Shown here piece after piece: positions 9,760 through 20,395 of a stretch of 37,500 bases of DNA. The translations under genes and the position numbers were made by a program. The stretch is from Balamuthia mandrillaris (taxonomy: Eukaryota; Discosea; Longamoebia; Balamuthiidae). Below the pieces are notes generated by a model. The model was not told the DNA's origin. It did no database searches and was given only the letters and a program-made list of their open reading frames with translations. The stretch is taken from assembly GCA_031835245.1 (NCBI GenBank), contig JAVKOQ010000391.1, forward strand, positions 1 to 37,500, read 5' to 3'. Numbering within the stretch: position 1 is the stretch's first letter; the number at the start of each line of letters is the position of its first letter.

Positions 9760-11962
9760 ATGTCGAAAGGATCTGCTGCCACCAATCCTCGCACGTTTTT
9801 CGACATTGAAATAGACAAAAAACCAAGTGCGTTTCTCTCTCTCGTAGTCAGTGCAACAAAAAAAATATCCCAACAGAAATAACTCTAACTTTCATTTCAC
9901 TGCCACCACAATCAAACCCGTTGAAACCCCCAAACAACAAATGTTTAATCAGTTGGTCGAGTGGTCTTTGAGCTCTTTGCGGATGTCACTCCAAAAACTG
10001 CCGAAAACTTTCGTGCTCTTTGCACCGGTTTGTTGTTTTTTTAAAAAACTTTTTTATTGAATTCTCTCACTAAAACATCTTTGTGCGGTTCATTTAAAAA
10101 AAACAAAAGGGGAGAAAGGATTAGGCAAAGCGACGAGCAAGCCTTTACACTACAAGGGCTGTCCCCTCCACCGAGTGATCAAAGGCTTCATGATACAAGG
10201 AGGAGACTTCTCCAACCACAACGGCACCGGCGGAGAGTCCATCTACGGCAGAACTTTCAACGATGAGAACTTTAAGCGGAGACACTCTCAACCCGGGCTT
10301 CTCTCCATGGCAAATGGTTCGTTCCTTCGTTTGTTGTGAAAGGAGAGAGAACGCTAAGAACGGTTTTTTTTTGGTTATGTAGCTGGTCCGAATACGAATG
10401 GCTCTCAGTTCTTTATCACGACCGATCCTGCGCCGCATCTCGATGGGTATGTCCTCGTCTTCACTCTCTTTTTTTCTGCCCTCTCATCTTCTTTCTTCTC
10501 TTCTCTCGTCGCTCTGCTCTCTGCTCTCTGCTCTCTGCTCTCTGCTCTCTGCTCTCTGCTCTCTGCTCTCTGCTCTCTGCTATTTCGATAACCTACATTT
10601 TGGATTCATTCCAGGAAGCACGTTGTGTTTGGAAGAGTGGTGTCAGGAATGGAGGTTGTCAGAATCATTGAAAACGAGCTCACTGACAAAAACGACAAAC
10701 CCTTTGCAAAAATTATCATTGCCAATTCGGGAGAGCTCGTAAGACGTTCTTCAGCGGCAGCCTCCGATCAGACTAAGTCTCTTTCTTCCTCTTCCTCCTC
10801 GAAATCAAAGAAAAGCAAAGACGATAAGAAGAAGAAAAAGAAAAGAAAGAAGACAAGAAAGACACGAACCCCTTCCTCTTCTGAGTCGTCTGATTCAGAG
10901 TCGAGCGAATCCGAGTCTGACTCTGAAAGTAGTGGCAGTGCATCATCGTCCAGCAGCGACTCCGAAGGCGATGACAGAGGAGGAAAGAGGAGGAGTCGAA
11001 AGAGGAACAAAGACAAAAAGAGGAAAGAAAAGCGAAGAAAAAAGAGAAGTGGCCCCACGAGAAGAAGCAAAGAAGAAGAAGATGGAGATAAACATGGCTC
11101 AGGAGAAGAAGCAAAGGAAAAAGAAAAAGAAGTAGAGCACAAGGCAGAAAAAGGAGAGGAAGATCGAGCGCGAGAAAAGGATGCCGGTGAAAAGCGCTCG
11201 CGAAAGAGAAGCAGAAGCCAAGAACGAAGACGGAGCAGAAGTCGAAGTAGGAGCAGGAGCAGAAGTAGGAGCCACAGTCGAAACCAAGGAAGACGATCTC
11301 GTGGTCACCGCGATGACGACTATGACGACGATCGAAGCAGACGTTTTCGTCGAGAAGACGACAGATATCGCCGAAGCAGAAGGAGTAGAAGCCCTGCTAG
11401 AAAACGAGCCCGAGACAATAGTCGCTCTCCTCCTCCATCTTCCTCAAGTGGTGGTGTGCGAGGCCGAGGACGCGTGCATTGGCGCGGACGCGAGCAGAGC
11501 CCGGTGGTTCCTCGCAGCACCCGTGACAAGTTCCGCTCTCGTCGACATTACGAACGAGATTCTTACAATCCAAGAAGAGAACGCTATGACCCGGAAAGAA
11601 GAGAAGAAAGACGGGAATACGAAAGAAAGCACGAAGAACGAAGACGCGATAGGTCCCCTCTTCCCGATGCAGAAGAACGACGAAGGCGACGAGACGAATC
11701 ATCGCGCTCTTCTTCTCCATTAGCAAGCAAACCTATGGAACAAAACAAAGCTCGTTCTTCTTCATCCCCGCTACCGGAAGAAAGGGGTTCTCCAAAGAAG
11801 AGAGAGTCTCGTTCCCGCTCTCCTTCCTCTCGTTCCCGCTCTCCGTCTCCCAGAAGGAGGGACCGGTCTCGTTCCGCTTCTCGCTCTCCTAGTCCTTCCC
11901 CTTCTCGTTCGCCTTCTCCTGCCCGTTCTCGCTCACGTTCTCTTTCTCACTCTCCTCTCTAA
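9760..11962 (+). CDS. SR-rich nuclear cyclophilin (peptidyl-prolyl cis-trans isomerase)
   Basis: Exons 9760..9826, 9953..10027, 10110..10316, 10383..10446 and 10615..11962 join in frame to 586 residues. Residues 1 to about 175 are a cyclophilin domain: [29 protein letters not shown], then [14 protein letters not shown] with the catalytic Arg, Phe and Gln, and GSQFFITT. The position of Trp121 of human cyclophilin A is His (PHLDGKHVVFG), as in the large SR-cyclophilins PPIG and NKTR; this is known to lower cyclosporin binding. The rest is a long K/E/S then R/S domain ([15 protein letters not shown]) ending SRSLSHSPL. Such proteins isomerise proline bonds and associate with splicing factors and the RNA polymerase II C-terminal domain in nuclear speckles. 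That role is inferred from family. Intron 4 carries a heptamer array. Confidence 0.93.
10511..10580 (+). repeat. Heptamer tandem repeat GCTCTCT in cyclophilin intron 4
   Basis: About ten near-perfect head-to-tail copies of a seven-base unit (GCTCTCT) lie within the 168-base intron 10447..10614, just upstream of the acceptor. The unit is almost pure pyrimidine on the transcribed sense strand. Its length is likely to vary between strains. Confidence 0.85.
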
Positions 11963-12311
11963 ACAAAAATAATTCCACAACTTTTAAAGAGCAGAATAAA
12001 CATTTGGGCAAAAAGCGGAGAGCGAATTCGCAGAGGAGAAAAGGGTATGATGGTGGAAAACGAGTGTTGTTGTTTTTAAAGAATACAGCCTATGGTGAAT
12101 GATGTTGGCCAACATGTCAATCGCAGCGGTTGTGTTGGGAAAGAGGGAGAAAGACAATAGAGATGGGCCAAAAAAAGAGGAAGAGCATTGCTGCTGAGTG
12201 GAAGTTGAGGCAGACCTTCCGGTGGGTGGTTAAAAAAACTTCAGGGACGAAGAAAGCGGAGAGGAAGGCAATGGAAAAAAATAAAATAAAATAAGACAGT
12301 AGGAGAAATAT
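11963..12311. other. Convergent 3' region with poly(A) signal
   Basis: The cyclophilin gene (plus) and the Rab-like gene (minus) end face to face here. AATAAA at 11995..12000, 33 bases past the cyclophilin stop, is a likely poly(A) signal. An A/T-rich run (AAATAAAATAAAATAA, about 12276..12292) lies nearer the Rab end. I see no gene. Confidence 0.55.
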
Positions 12312-12725
12312 TTAGACAATGCATCGGCCTTTTCTTTTCTTGGGTTTGCCGCTTTGATCGTCCAATTTTATAGTGTCTCCTTTGTCTTGCGCAGTTGGTG
12401 CAAACCTGTATTGATTCTCCATACATCAGAGGTGGAAAGACAAGAAACAAGAAACTTGGAGGAAAAAAGGGAGAAGAACAGAAAGAGTAACGAAGAGACA
12501 GAAAGGAAGAGGAAACGGAGAACGTACGTTCCCTCTAGCTTCTTGGCCACCGCTTTGAACAACTCCTCCACGTTCTCTCCTGTTTTGGCAGAAGTTTCCA
12601 TGTAGAATGCTATGTCCTCATCTTCCGCATATTGCTAATTGTTCAAAGGGGAAACTAGGGTAAATATAAAATCGAGAACGTAGTCATGTTTCTTCATGAA
12701 TCTTTCCCTCTCTTCTTTCCTGCTC

Positions 12726-12757
<32 letters not shown>

Positions 12758-13615
12758 GCGTCGAAATGACCCAAAGGCGGAAAAAGAAATTAAGAAGGAA
12801 AACTAAAGCAAAGCGAAGAGAGAAGAGAAGAGGGAACAAGAGAGGCTGACAAATAAAAAAATACAAAACACAAAGGGCACAAAGGAAAACAAGTACCTTG
12901 GCAACATCCGCTTCTGTAACTCGTTGATCGGCAAGGTCAGACTTGTTGCCAACGAGGAACATAATCGAGTCAACAGCATACCGTTGGCCTTCCTCCACCC
13001 AAGCAGGTACGTCTGTGTAACTGTCTTCGTTGCTGATGTCGTATACGACAAGGATGGCATCAGCGTTACGGTAGTAGCTGGACGTTAATGTCCTGAATCG
13101 CTCTTGTCCCGCCGTGTCCGTCTTTCCAAATAGATTGGAAATTTAAGGGGAAGCGAAGTAGAAGTAGAAGAGGGAGAAGAGAGAAAATAATGAGAGAACA
13201 GAATATCCAGAAAAGAGGAGAGAGAAAGAGAAGAGAAGTGAAGAGAAGAGAAGAAGAAGAAGAAGAACAAGAAGAAGAAGAACAAGAAGAAGAACAAGAA
13301 GAAGAAGCAGAAGAACAAGAGAAAAGCGATAGAACAGAAGAAAATAGGGAGGAAAACATACCACTGTCAGCTTGATTTCTTTCGAGCCAATAGTTACACT
13401 TTTTGTTTTCTGCAGAAGGAAGAAACCACAAACCAAAAAAATAAGCCGAGGTGAAGGATAGCAAAGGGCAGCGTGACAGGTCTTTTAAAAAAACACGTAC
13501 AGAGTCAACGTTTTCCGGGCCTTCGTCGTCAAACTTGCCGTCGGCCCACCTCAAAATGAGGGAGGTCTTGCCAACGTTAGGGTTGCCCAAAATAATGATC
13601 TTGTAAGCGTCTCCC
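12312..13615 (-). CDS. Divergent Rab-like small GTPase, first exon unresolved
   Basis: Exons 13615(or further)..13501, 13409..13362, 13121..12897, 12634..12528 and 12405..12312 join in frame. Motifs: P-loop GNPNVGKTS, G3 DTAGQERFRTLTSSYYRNAD, G4 NKSD (VGNKSDLADQ), G5 ETSAKTG, then FKAVAKKLEG, a basic tail KPKKRKG and RCIV-stop. Rab GTPases cycle on membranes and steer vesicle traffic. Odd points: the switch I stretch is short (FDDEGPENVDSKTKSV) with no clear T-I-G; the Trp normally before DTAGQ is Thr; and the only C-terminal Cys is third from the end, one residue short of a CaaX box. N-terminal to the P-loop the frame is N-rich (AYKIIIL preceded by HNNRGD), but no in-frame ATG is visible, so an upstream exon is probable. 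The superfamily is certain; the subfamily is not. Confidence 0.8.
12733..12757. repeat. (CT)n microsatellite in Rab-like intron
   Basis: CT on the plus strand in the intron 12896..12635 of the minus-strand Rab-like gene. This is the one array whose sense strand is GA. Confidence 0.85.
13250..13318. repeat. GAA/GAACAA array in Rab-like intron
   Basis: An imperfect GAAGAA and GAACAA repeat on plus, TTC-rich on the sense strand, in the intron 13361..13122 of the Rab-like gene. Confidence 0.85.
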
Positions 13616-14735
13616 CTGTTGTTATGATTATTGTAATTGTAATTTTTTGCCGTTGATGAGTTGGTTGTGTCATCGTAACAACAGAAACAACAAATAAAGA
13701 GAGTGAAATAAGATGGGAAAAAAAATCGGCCAGCTGAATACTTTACATTTTGTGTTGTTTGGTTTGCAGTAGATCAAGAGGAAAAAAAAGACCTGTTGAG
13801 GTGTGAGTAGTAGCACAATTAGAGGCTGTTGCAAAGAGATAGACGTTTCCCAACGTGGTAATCTCCCTCACTCTTGGAACGTTCGTCCCAATCCTACAAA
13901 ACAAACCGCACTCTCTCGATAAAAATAAATTAAAATAAAAATAATAAAAAATAAATCATCAGCTTGTTGGTCGTACAAAAAAGTAGCGGCGTGGATGGAT
14001 TGAATAATGAACATTTCCGTTTTTTTCTCCTCCCCTCCAAAAAAAAAAAAAAAAAGCCTCCAAAAATAAATAAATAAAGTAGGTTACCTGTTTGTTCTTC
14101 TTCTTTGGAAGAAAAAAAAAGTTGCGCGGTTCTCAGCCCAGATGAAACGCTTGATGCCAACCGACAATTGACCCCACCGAGTGTTTGTGTCAGCGCTTCC
14201 TTCCTTTCGCTCTTCTCTCTCTTTTTTTTGATTTGAACAAAAACAAATTTTTTTCTCTTCTTTGGAGGGCAAAAAAATTATTTGACCAACGCGCGATGGT
14301 TTGGGTTTGGCGGTGGTCCTTGTCGACACGGATTTTCTCCGCTAAAAGTAGCAGGGAAGCGCAGGGACTTTTTTCGCTGGCCTTTCTTCCCTTGCCATTT
14401 CTTTTCGGTCATTTGGTCAATTTCTTTTAACCTTTGGCCCAAATTTAAACCGGCGGTTGGTGCCTCGCGGCGGGGCGAAAAGTTGTCCTCCGGGCGCGTA
14501 GGGAGCTCTCGGTGTAACGGTCGGGACATGGAGGAGCGGCGGAGAGTACCGCACCGCTGGACATTGCCCCGGAGCACGAAATGCCTGGCTAATGAATGAA
14601 ACGTTACGCCCCTCTCTTTGTGCACCTTCGCACAACCTTTTTGTTTCCCTTTGCTTGTAGAACCCCCAAGGGAGCAAAAGAAAAGCTAAGACAAAGCCTG
14701 TTTTTTGTTTTGTTGTTTTGTTTTTTCTCCTTGTT
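13616..14735. other. Region upstream of Rab-like gene; probable missing first exon
   Basis: This 1.1 kb stretch lies between two minus-strand genes. It should hold the Rab promoter and its first exon. ACGTGGTAAT, the box found three times in the PPR/cyclophilin promoter, is at 13853..13862. On the minus strand a frame opens at an ATG at 14529 and runs 83 codons to a stop near 14278 (starts MSRPLHRELPTRPEDN). It is hydrophilic, and I cannot tell it from a 5' UTR. A possible exon after TTTTGTAG near 13905 (minus) was also seen. None is secure. Confidence 0.4.
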
Positions 14736-17099
14736 TTACAAACCATCCTCCCAATCCTGATACCTATTCACAAGAAAGTTGTCCACTTTGAACAGCTGCT
14801 GGAACTTGGAGCCAGGGCAGGGTTTTTGAAGGTTGAGGTCTTTCTTGAACACGAATATGATTTCGTTCAACGTTTTGCACTCCGTCTTCCCGATACTACA
14901 TTCATACAGACAGACAGACAGACAGAACGAGAAAACATACCAAAGCGGAAGAACAAGGATGAGAGTCAGATACATACAACAAAGTACGTTTCTACGTACA
15001 GATAGTTCAGACCGGGTCTGTGACGAACGCGAAAGTGTTTTACAGAACCTCTCTTGCTGTGTACAGTAATGGCATAGGAGCCTGGCTCGCTGCTGCTAAA
15101 GCGGAACAGAAAACTGCCATGTGGATGTTGTAGAACAGCTTTCTCCGCTTCTGCTCCTGATAACTTCCCGTGAAACCAACTTTTTTTGTTTGAAGCATTA
15201 ATAAAGGAAGATAAAAAGAAGAAAGATGAATGAAGGAGGAAGAAAGAGAGGAAAGGAAGAGAAACCCTTGACTAAGTTGTTCGTGAATGCGATCGAGGAT
15301 ACTAGGCCCTTCCAAAGGACCAAACCATTCCAACATATCAGAAAATTGTTTCAAAGTCACAACTCCTTTTTGCTCAGCATCTCCTGTTCATATTGAATAC
15401 AGAGAATTAAAAAACAAGCAGAAGGAGAGTAAGAATAAGAAGAAGGAGGAGGATAAGGAAGAGGAGAAGAAGAAGCCTAAGCAGAAGAAGAACATTACCA
15501 AGTTCTTCCATGAGCGCATTTAGACAAACGAGCTTAATGTCAGTCGGCTTTGGCGGATCCAGCTTCAAAAAAGCATAAAAGTTTGTGTAAAAAGACTCCC
15601 AGTCCGTACGATCCTTATCCATGAAATGACGCTTCCAAAATTTTCGTCCCAGTTCATCCTCCACGCGAAACTCAAGCAGTATCTCTCCAAAAGCCTCCAC
15701 GATCTGCTCGAAAGTGGGTCTACGCTCCGGATTGGAGGACCAGCAGCTTGTCATCAGCTGCATCAAACGCTCTGGACAGTCCTCTGGAATGGAGGGCCGT
15801 TGGTTGGCCTCACAGATGGCAGCTATCATTTCGGAGAGAGATTTGCAGGTCTGAAATGGCATCTTTTGTGTTACTAGTTGCTGCAAATATTTAAGAATGC
15901 TTATTACTATTAGTGAAAGCAGGGAGCGAGAGGAACGAAAGAAACAACCAGAAAGAAAGAAAGAACAAGTAACCCATATAAAAAACGACAAGAAACGAAA
16001 GAAAGAAACGACAAGCAAGAAAGAGAAAAGTAACCCATAGGAGAATGCCATAGGAATAAACATCAGAGCTTTGGCCGTTGTAGGAAGGAAGGTTGGAGAG
16101 TCTTTCAGGGCTCTGCCAATTGTACTCAGACACCCTCTTTCGTTGTGTTCGAAACTTGGAAAACGCGTAATTGCTTAGCACCGCTTTATTCATGTCTTTG
16201 CTCACCTTTTGGGTTTTTTTTAAAAAGTTAAACACTGGAGAATACTCAACACCAACAAAGAAAAGAGAGAAGAGAGAGGAATGATAAACGAGTGTACAAA
16301 AAAGATAGGACAACAACCAAAACATGCCGAATGTTCAACTGGGCATGTGTATACTGCGAGTCGCGTCCATTCAGAAAGAGCATTGCTTGAGCCACGGAGC
16401 GAGCCCACGCCATCTTTGTCGTGAAGCTCACCACGCTTTGTTGGAGGAGATGCTCGGCGGTGGTGTAGGAACCTTCGCTCACCAGTAAAACGCAGCCTTC
16501 TCTCTCGGTCACGACGCCAATGATTTGTTCCAAGTGTTCACATTTTGTTGATAACTCGCTGTTACCAGCAGAAGAAAAAGAAGAAGAAGAAGAAGAAGAA
16601 GAAGAAGAAGAAGAAGAAGAGAAGAAGAAGAACAAGAAGAAGAAGAAGAGAAGAACAAGAAGAAGAACAAGAAGCAGAAGCAGAAGCAAAAGCAGAAGCG
16701 GAAGCAGAAGTAGAAGAAGAAGAACAAGACCAAGAACAAAACAAAAGGGAATGAAAGTTAAAGGCAATACGAAACAAAAAACAAGTGGTAACGCGTTACG
16801 ATGAAAGAGACAAACAGCGCCGTAAAGAACAACATAATAACATAATAACAAAAAAAAAAAAAACATCAAACGAACGTTTGCACACGAGAAGCCTCCGAAC
16901 AAAACTCTTCAACGAGGGAAGGCGCCTCCATTCGAACCAAGTGAGCGGTGCAGTCTCTTTCTCTATACAAGCATTGAAAGAGGTCGCCGAGAGCGTCCTC
17001 CCCCACTTTGTTCATAACTTCGACCTCTCGCAGCGGCAACCGCCCCACCACCGCCGAAGCGACGCCTTTGTTGCTGTCCCGAGGAGGAGCTGCGAGCAT
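14736..17099 (-). CDS. SHK-like pseudokinase with C-terminal SH2 domain
   Basis: Seven exons join in frame to 495 residues: 17099..16876, 16558..16318, 16205..16035, 15880..15499, 15383..15266, 15179..14988 and 14895..14736. Residues ~25..300 have a protein-kinase fold: loop GEDALG (33-38), helix C with Glu69, a C-lobe with SPER, DVYSYGILLW and ERRPTFEQIV. The catalytic residues are replaced: beta-3 Lys by Arg56 (HLVRM), HRD by HAQ (146-148), DFG by NYA (167-169). After a helical linker an SH2 domain follows (380..~470): WFHGKLSGAEAEKAV, then GSFLFRFSSS with the phosphotyrosine-binding Arg405. Kinase-then-SH2 is the order of the Dictyostelium SHK kinases. The protein most likely binds phosphotyrosine and acts as a scaffold or allosteric partner (inference). 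The frame upstream of 17099 stays open for about 25 codons (GYDENYRQGIEATK), so a further 5' exon is possible. Confidence 0.85.
16570..16730. repeat. (GAA)n array in pseudokinase intron 1
   Basis: About 17 GAA units followed by imperfect GAAGAACAA and GAAGCA units on plus, TTC-rich on the sense strand. It directly precedes the acceptor at 16559. Confidence 0.9.
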
Positions 17100-17215
17100 G
17101 GCCCTGTTCTTTCTTTTTGGGAAGACTTTGGTTGCCTCGATCCCTTGCCGATAATTTTCATCATAACCTTGGGGGGTTTATTTGTCGACTTCTCTTTGCG
17201 TCGAGTGTGAAACAT

Positions 17216-18842
17216 GAGCGAGGGCCAATGTGATGGAGGAGAATGGGGAACAAGTGGCTGCTGCCAACTAGAGCAAAGGTGTGACCACGGCTTTGAAGAA
17301 GTTCACTTGTTTGTTGCGTGGCTTTGGAACGCTGATTGAATGGACTTGGTGGAGCATGAAAAGGAACAACCCTACCATGGCTCTCATATGCGCAAGTCCA
17401 TCCCGAAAGCCTCGAAGACACGGTATGCATCTTATGCTCGCATGGCTGGCATTGTGGAGGAGTACAAAGAGCTCTTGCATCATTTCCTTCAGACAAAAGA
17501 GGGTGAGCATACTTTTGCTGATGAAATCCAGACCGGATTGTTTGGCAACTCTCTTTCTATTCTTATTTCATCATCTTAGAAAACCCAAGCATATAGAGAA
17601 GGAAGAATGTAAGAAATGGAGATATGAGCTCAAAACTTGTTCATCACTGCTGAAACGGTGAGGTATCAGGAGAACCTACGACCTTCCATTTCCAACCTCT
17701 TGCAGTCTATGTGTTCATTCGGAAGTGGCATACGAATTTCTGAGAAGCATTCCATCATGTCACAAGTAGACATCCATTTAGCATCATATGCTTACATTAC
17801 CCAAATGGATCTGCTGTCTTCAAGATTAGTGGAGGTGTTGGTATTTTGTTGAAACAAGCTAACAATGTGTCCATACTATTGACAATTTGACAAGGCTGTA
17901 GGAGAACAACCTGATAGACACCAACCTGATGGTTGTAGAGAAGACCTTTACACCTAAAATGAGTAAGCCATGATAGTGTCATCTTTTTTTTATGTTTACT
18001 TTGTGCATAACTAGCTTTATTTATGTAAGTTTTTTGCATAAGGAGAATTATTAAGTTTGTTTGACATAACTAACACAACAAAAAACGTGTTCATTATTAT
18101 AGTTTCCTCATTTTAGGTATAATAGAATGAAAATATATACAAAGACAGAATTTAGGTACTATAGGAGGGTGGTATAACACTAGCTTTCTTCCTTTTATTC
18201 CATTGTTTTCTACTTCTATTCTTTTAATTAGATAGCTTTGGTTGTTTCACATTTTTATACCACTCTTTATAATCTCTATTCCTATCTCTCCATGTATATA
18301 TTTCTTTCTTTCATTCTTATAAAGGTCTTTTCTCTATTTTCATCAATTAGGCTGTTTCCTTACTGGCCTTAGCACAACACTACACATCTCTCTTTACAAT
18401 GGATATTAAAAGCACATTACTTGTCAAGTATTTCAACATGTTTATTACTAATCCAATACAGCAAACTGGCTTATTACAAGATAAGGTTCATTTACTATTT
18501 TTCCATTGAGTTTATTGACTGCTCCAGAGCAAAGAAGGATGGAATGGAGATAATTGAATACTTGATAATATTATAGAATAATTTTAACTATATCAAGACA
18601 AAGTTAATGGTATTGGTAAAAGCATTATTTATGCTTTGAAATACTAGTTGCTGTTAACTGCTTCACATAAAGTTCATTTTTAAAACATTTAAAGTTGGTA
18701 AAATCCTTCATATTCTTGCCAAAATTTGATATATAAACTTGAAATAGTCAGTTAATTATAAGCAAAAGTGCTATAAATAGACAATAAAAAGAAAAAATAG
18801 GCTTAATTTCTATATAGAACTTCATTTTCCACTCTGTCACCA
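17216..18842. other. Transition region with possible coding relic, AT-rich to the right
   Basis: From about 17216 to 17600 the base use resembles the host genes; beyond 17900 the DNA is AT-rich with almost no CpG. A plus-strand frame at 17340..17579 (starts MDLVEHEKEQPYHG; contains KASKTRYASYARMAGIVEEY) and another at 17637..17852 (starts MFITAETVRYQENL) could be remains of one gene or transposase. I do not recognise them. The rest holds no gene I can support. A stretch near 18185..18300 weakly resembles 36390..36480, suggesting another old repeat. Confidence 0.35.
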
Positions 18843-18971
18843 CCAGCCCAGGGTTGTGCAATTTTTTTTTCTGTTACAACACTCACAAAGAAGAGATAAG
18901 ATTGAGATGGTTCTTGGTTTGCTCTTCTTAAAAAGACCTGCTTCATATGTATAGTTTCTCTTTCTAATTTT
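18843..18971 (+). repeat. Repeat E, left part (split by family A element)
   Basis: Matches 33215..33340 by eye (shared AGAGATAAGATTG, AAAGACCTGCTT and ATATGTATAGTT). Its continuation lies beyond the family A element, at 22150..22260, which matches 33343..33480. Repeat E was therefore present before the family A element arrived. Family unknown. Confidence 0.6.
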
Positions 18972-20165
18972 GTTATTCTCTCACCCCTTTTTATTTTCCC
19001 TTTTTCCTTGCAACACATTCAAAGCACACACTTTGGTCCACACCCCTTTTTCATTTGAATAAACCCAGAGTCGCTTACATGCCGTCCCTTTCTTGATCCA
19101 CAGGGTTATTCCCCATCAACATTTTTTTTTAAGCAAACTCTTCACAGCCAGAACGGTCAACCTCACCACAATGAGTGATGACAACAAGCGCAGCACTCAA
19201 CATTGGGATGATTTATCCCCTGCAGAACTTCGTCTTCTCATCAAAAAGGAGCAAGCCTCCATCCAACACCTCAAGGTCACAGGGGACGAGCTCCTCGAAT
19301 CTCTGCACAATCACCAGACGATCAACAAGGATGAAACCTTTGCCCATCTAACAACCATAAAACGGGAACTCTACTCCACAGAGCAACGCATCCAGGAACT
19401 GGATCATGCTCTACAGCAAGCGGAACAGAAAGACTCCCAATACCTCTTCAAACAGCTCAACAGCCTTGAGCTTCAAACCTCCAACATCTCCTTCCTCGTA
19501 GAAGCTGTTGATGTCCTCCTCAAGTGCACTAACAAGTCCGTCTTTGAGCGCTACGAGTCCATCATTACCAACACCATCACACGCGTGGACAAATGGTTCA
19601 ACACCCTCACCTGCCTCATGAACAATATCACAGACCACCTTGAATGCATCAAGCTCAACCAGGTAGTCATAGCCCAATGGCAACAACACTCTGAGCCTGA
19701 GAAGGTCAAAGAAGGCGAAGAGAGCCTCTTCTTCAACAGTCCACCCCACGTAGCGGACACACCCTACCATGCAGCTGACACACCATTCATAGCACCTGTT
19801 ATTTTCCCCTTCAGCATGACCTACCTCTCCGGACTCTCCTTCATTTTCCTCAATTCCGACTGGTCTGCCTGTAAACAATCCTGAATGTGATGGTGACCCA
19901 GAACCCTTTCTTCAGCAACTGGAGAACAACCTTCAGATTGTCAACCTTCGCCCCAGCATGTGTAACATGGCCCTTGCAAAATACACACAAGGGTCTAAGA
20001 CCGCCTCCAACTAGGTGCAAAACAATATAGTTATACCCTGCTTGTCATGGCATGAGGCCAGAGACCTCTTTACCACCCACTTCAGCAGCATGGAACTTCA
20101 AACTCATCTCCATGACGAATTCTTCCAACTCAACTACTGACCCAAGTGTTACTCTGCCAGTGGGA

Positions 20166-20262
20166 TAAAGAGGATATCTGCGGATAACTTCTATATAAGG
20201 TAGTTATCCCCAAAATCTGCTTGGATATCCAATCGCTATGATTATCCGCCCGGATATTCGAG
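20166..20262. repeat. GGATA-rich inverted-repeat patch
   Basis: GGATATCTGCGGATAACT is followed by AGTTATCC after 12 bases (eight-base arms), and further on by TTATCCGCCCGGATATTC. The patch abuts the partial family C LTR and is not seen in family A copy 2. Its nature is unknown; it could be the end of a small inserted element. Confidence 0.5.
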
Positions 20263-20263
20263 G

Positions 20264-20395
20264 ATTCGTCAGTGGAATTGCCAATTCTCAATTTCTGAGC
20301 TTGAAGAAACTTCAGGGAAAAAGACTGGAAACACCAAGTTGATCTTTGGTGTCGACAAGATTGATCGAAGAGGTGACGTTGGTTGTCGGCAGAAA
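20264..20395 (-). repeat. Partial family C LTR, inverted, inside family A copy 1
   Basis: Shares long stretches with the inside of the family C LTR (for example AATTGCCAATTCTCAATTTC and TCTGAGCTTGAAGAAACTTC) in reverse orientation. Neither LTR end is present. Confidence 0.75.

Noticed and set aside
10500-10600. CRISPR-like array in the cyclophilin intron
   Set aside because: It is an uninterrupted heptamer tandem repeat without spacers, in a eukaryotic intron.
13690-13740. ATG near 13662 (minus) as start of the Rab-like gene
   Set aside because: It is out of frame with the P-loop exon, and no splice pair was found that brings it into frame.
17012-17215. Alternative start MFHTRRKEKSTNKPP for the pseudokinase gene
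   Set aside because: This frame does not continue into the kinase fold. The frame from 17099 does, though an upstream exon remains possible.
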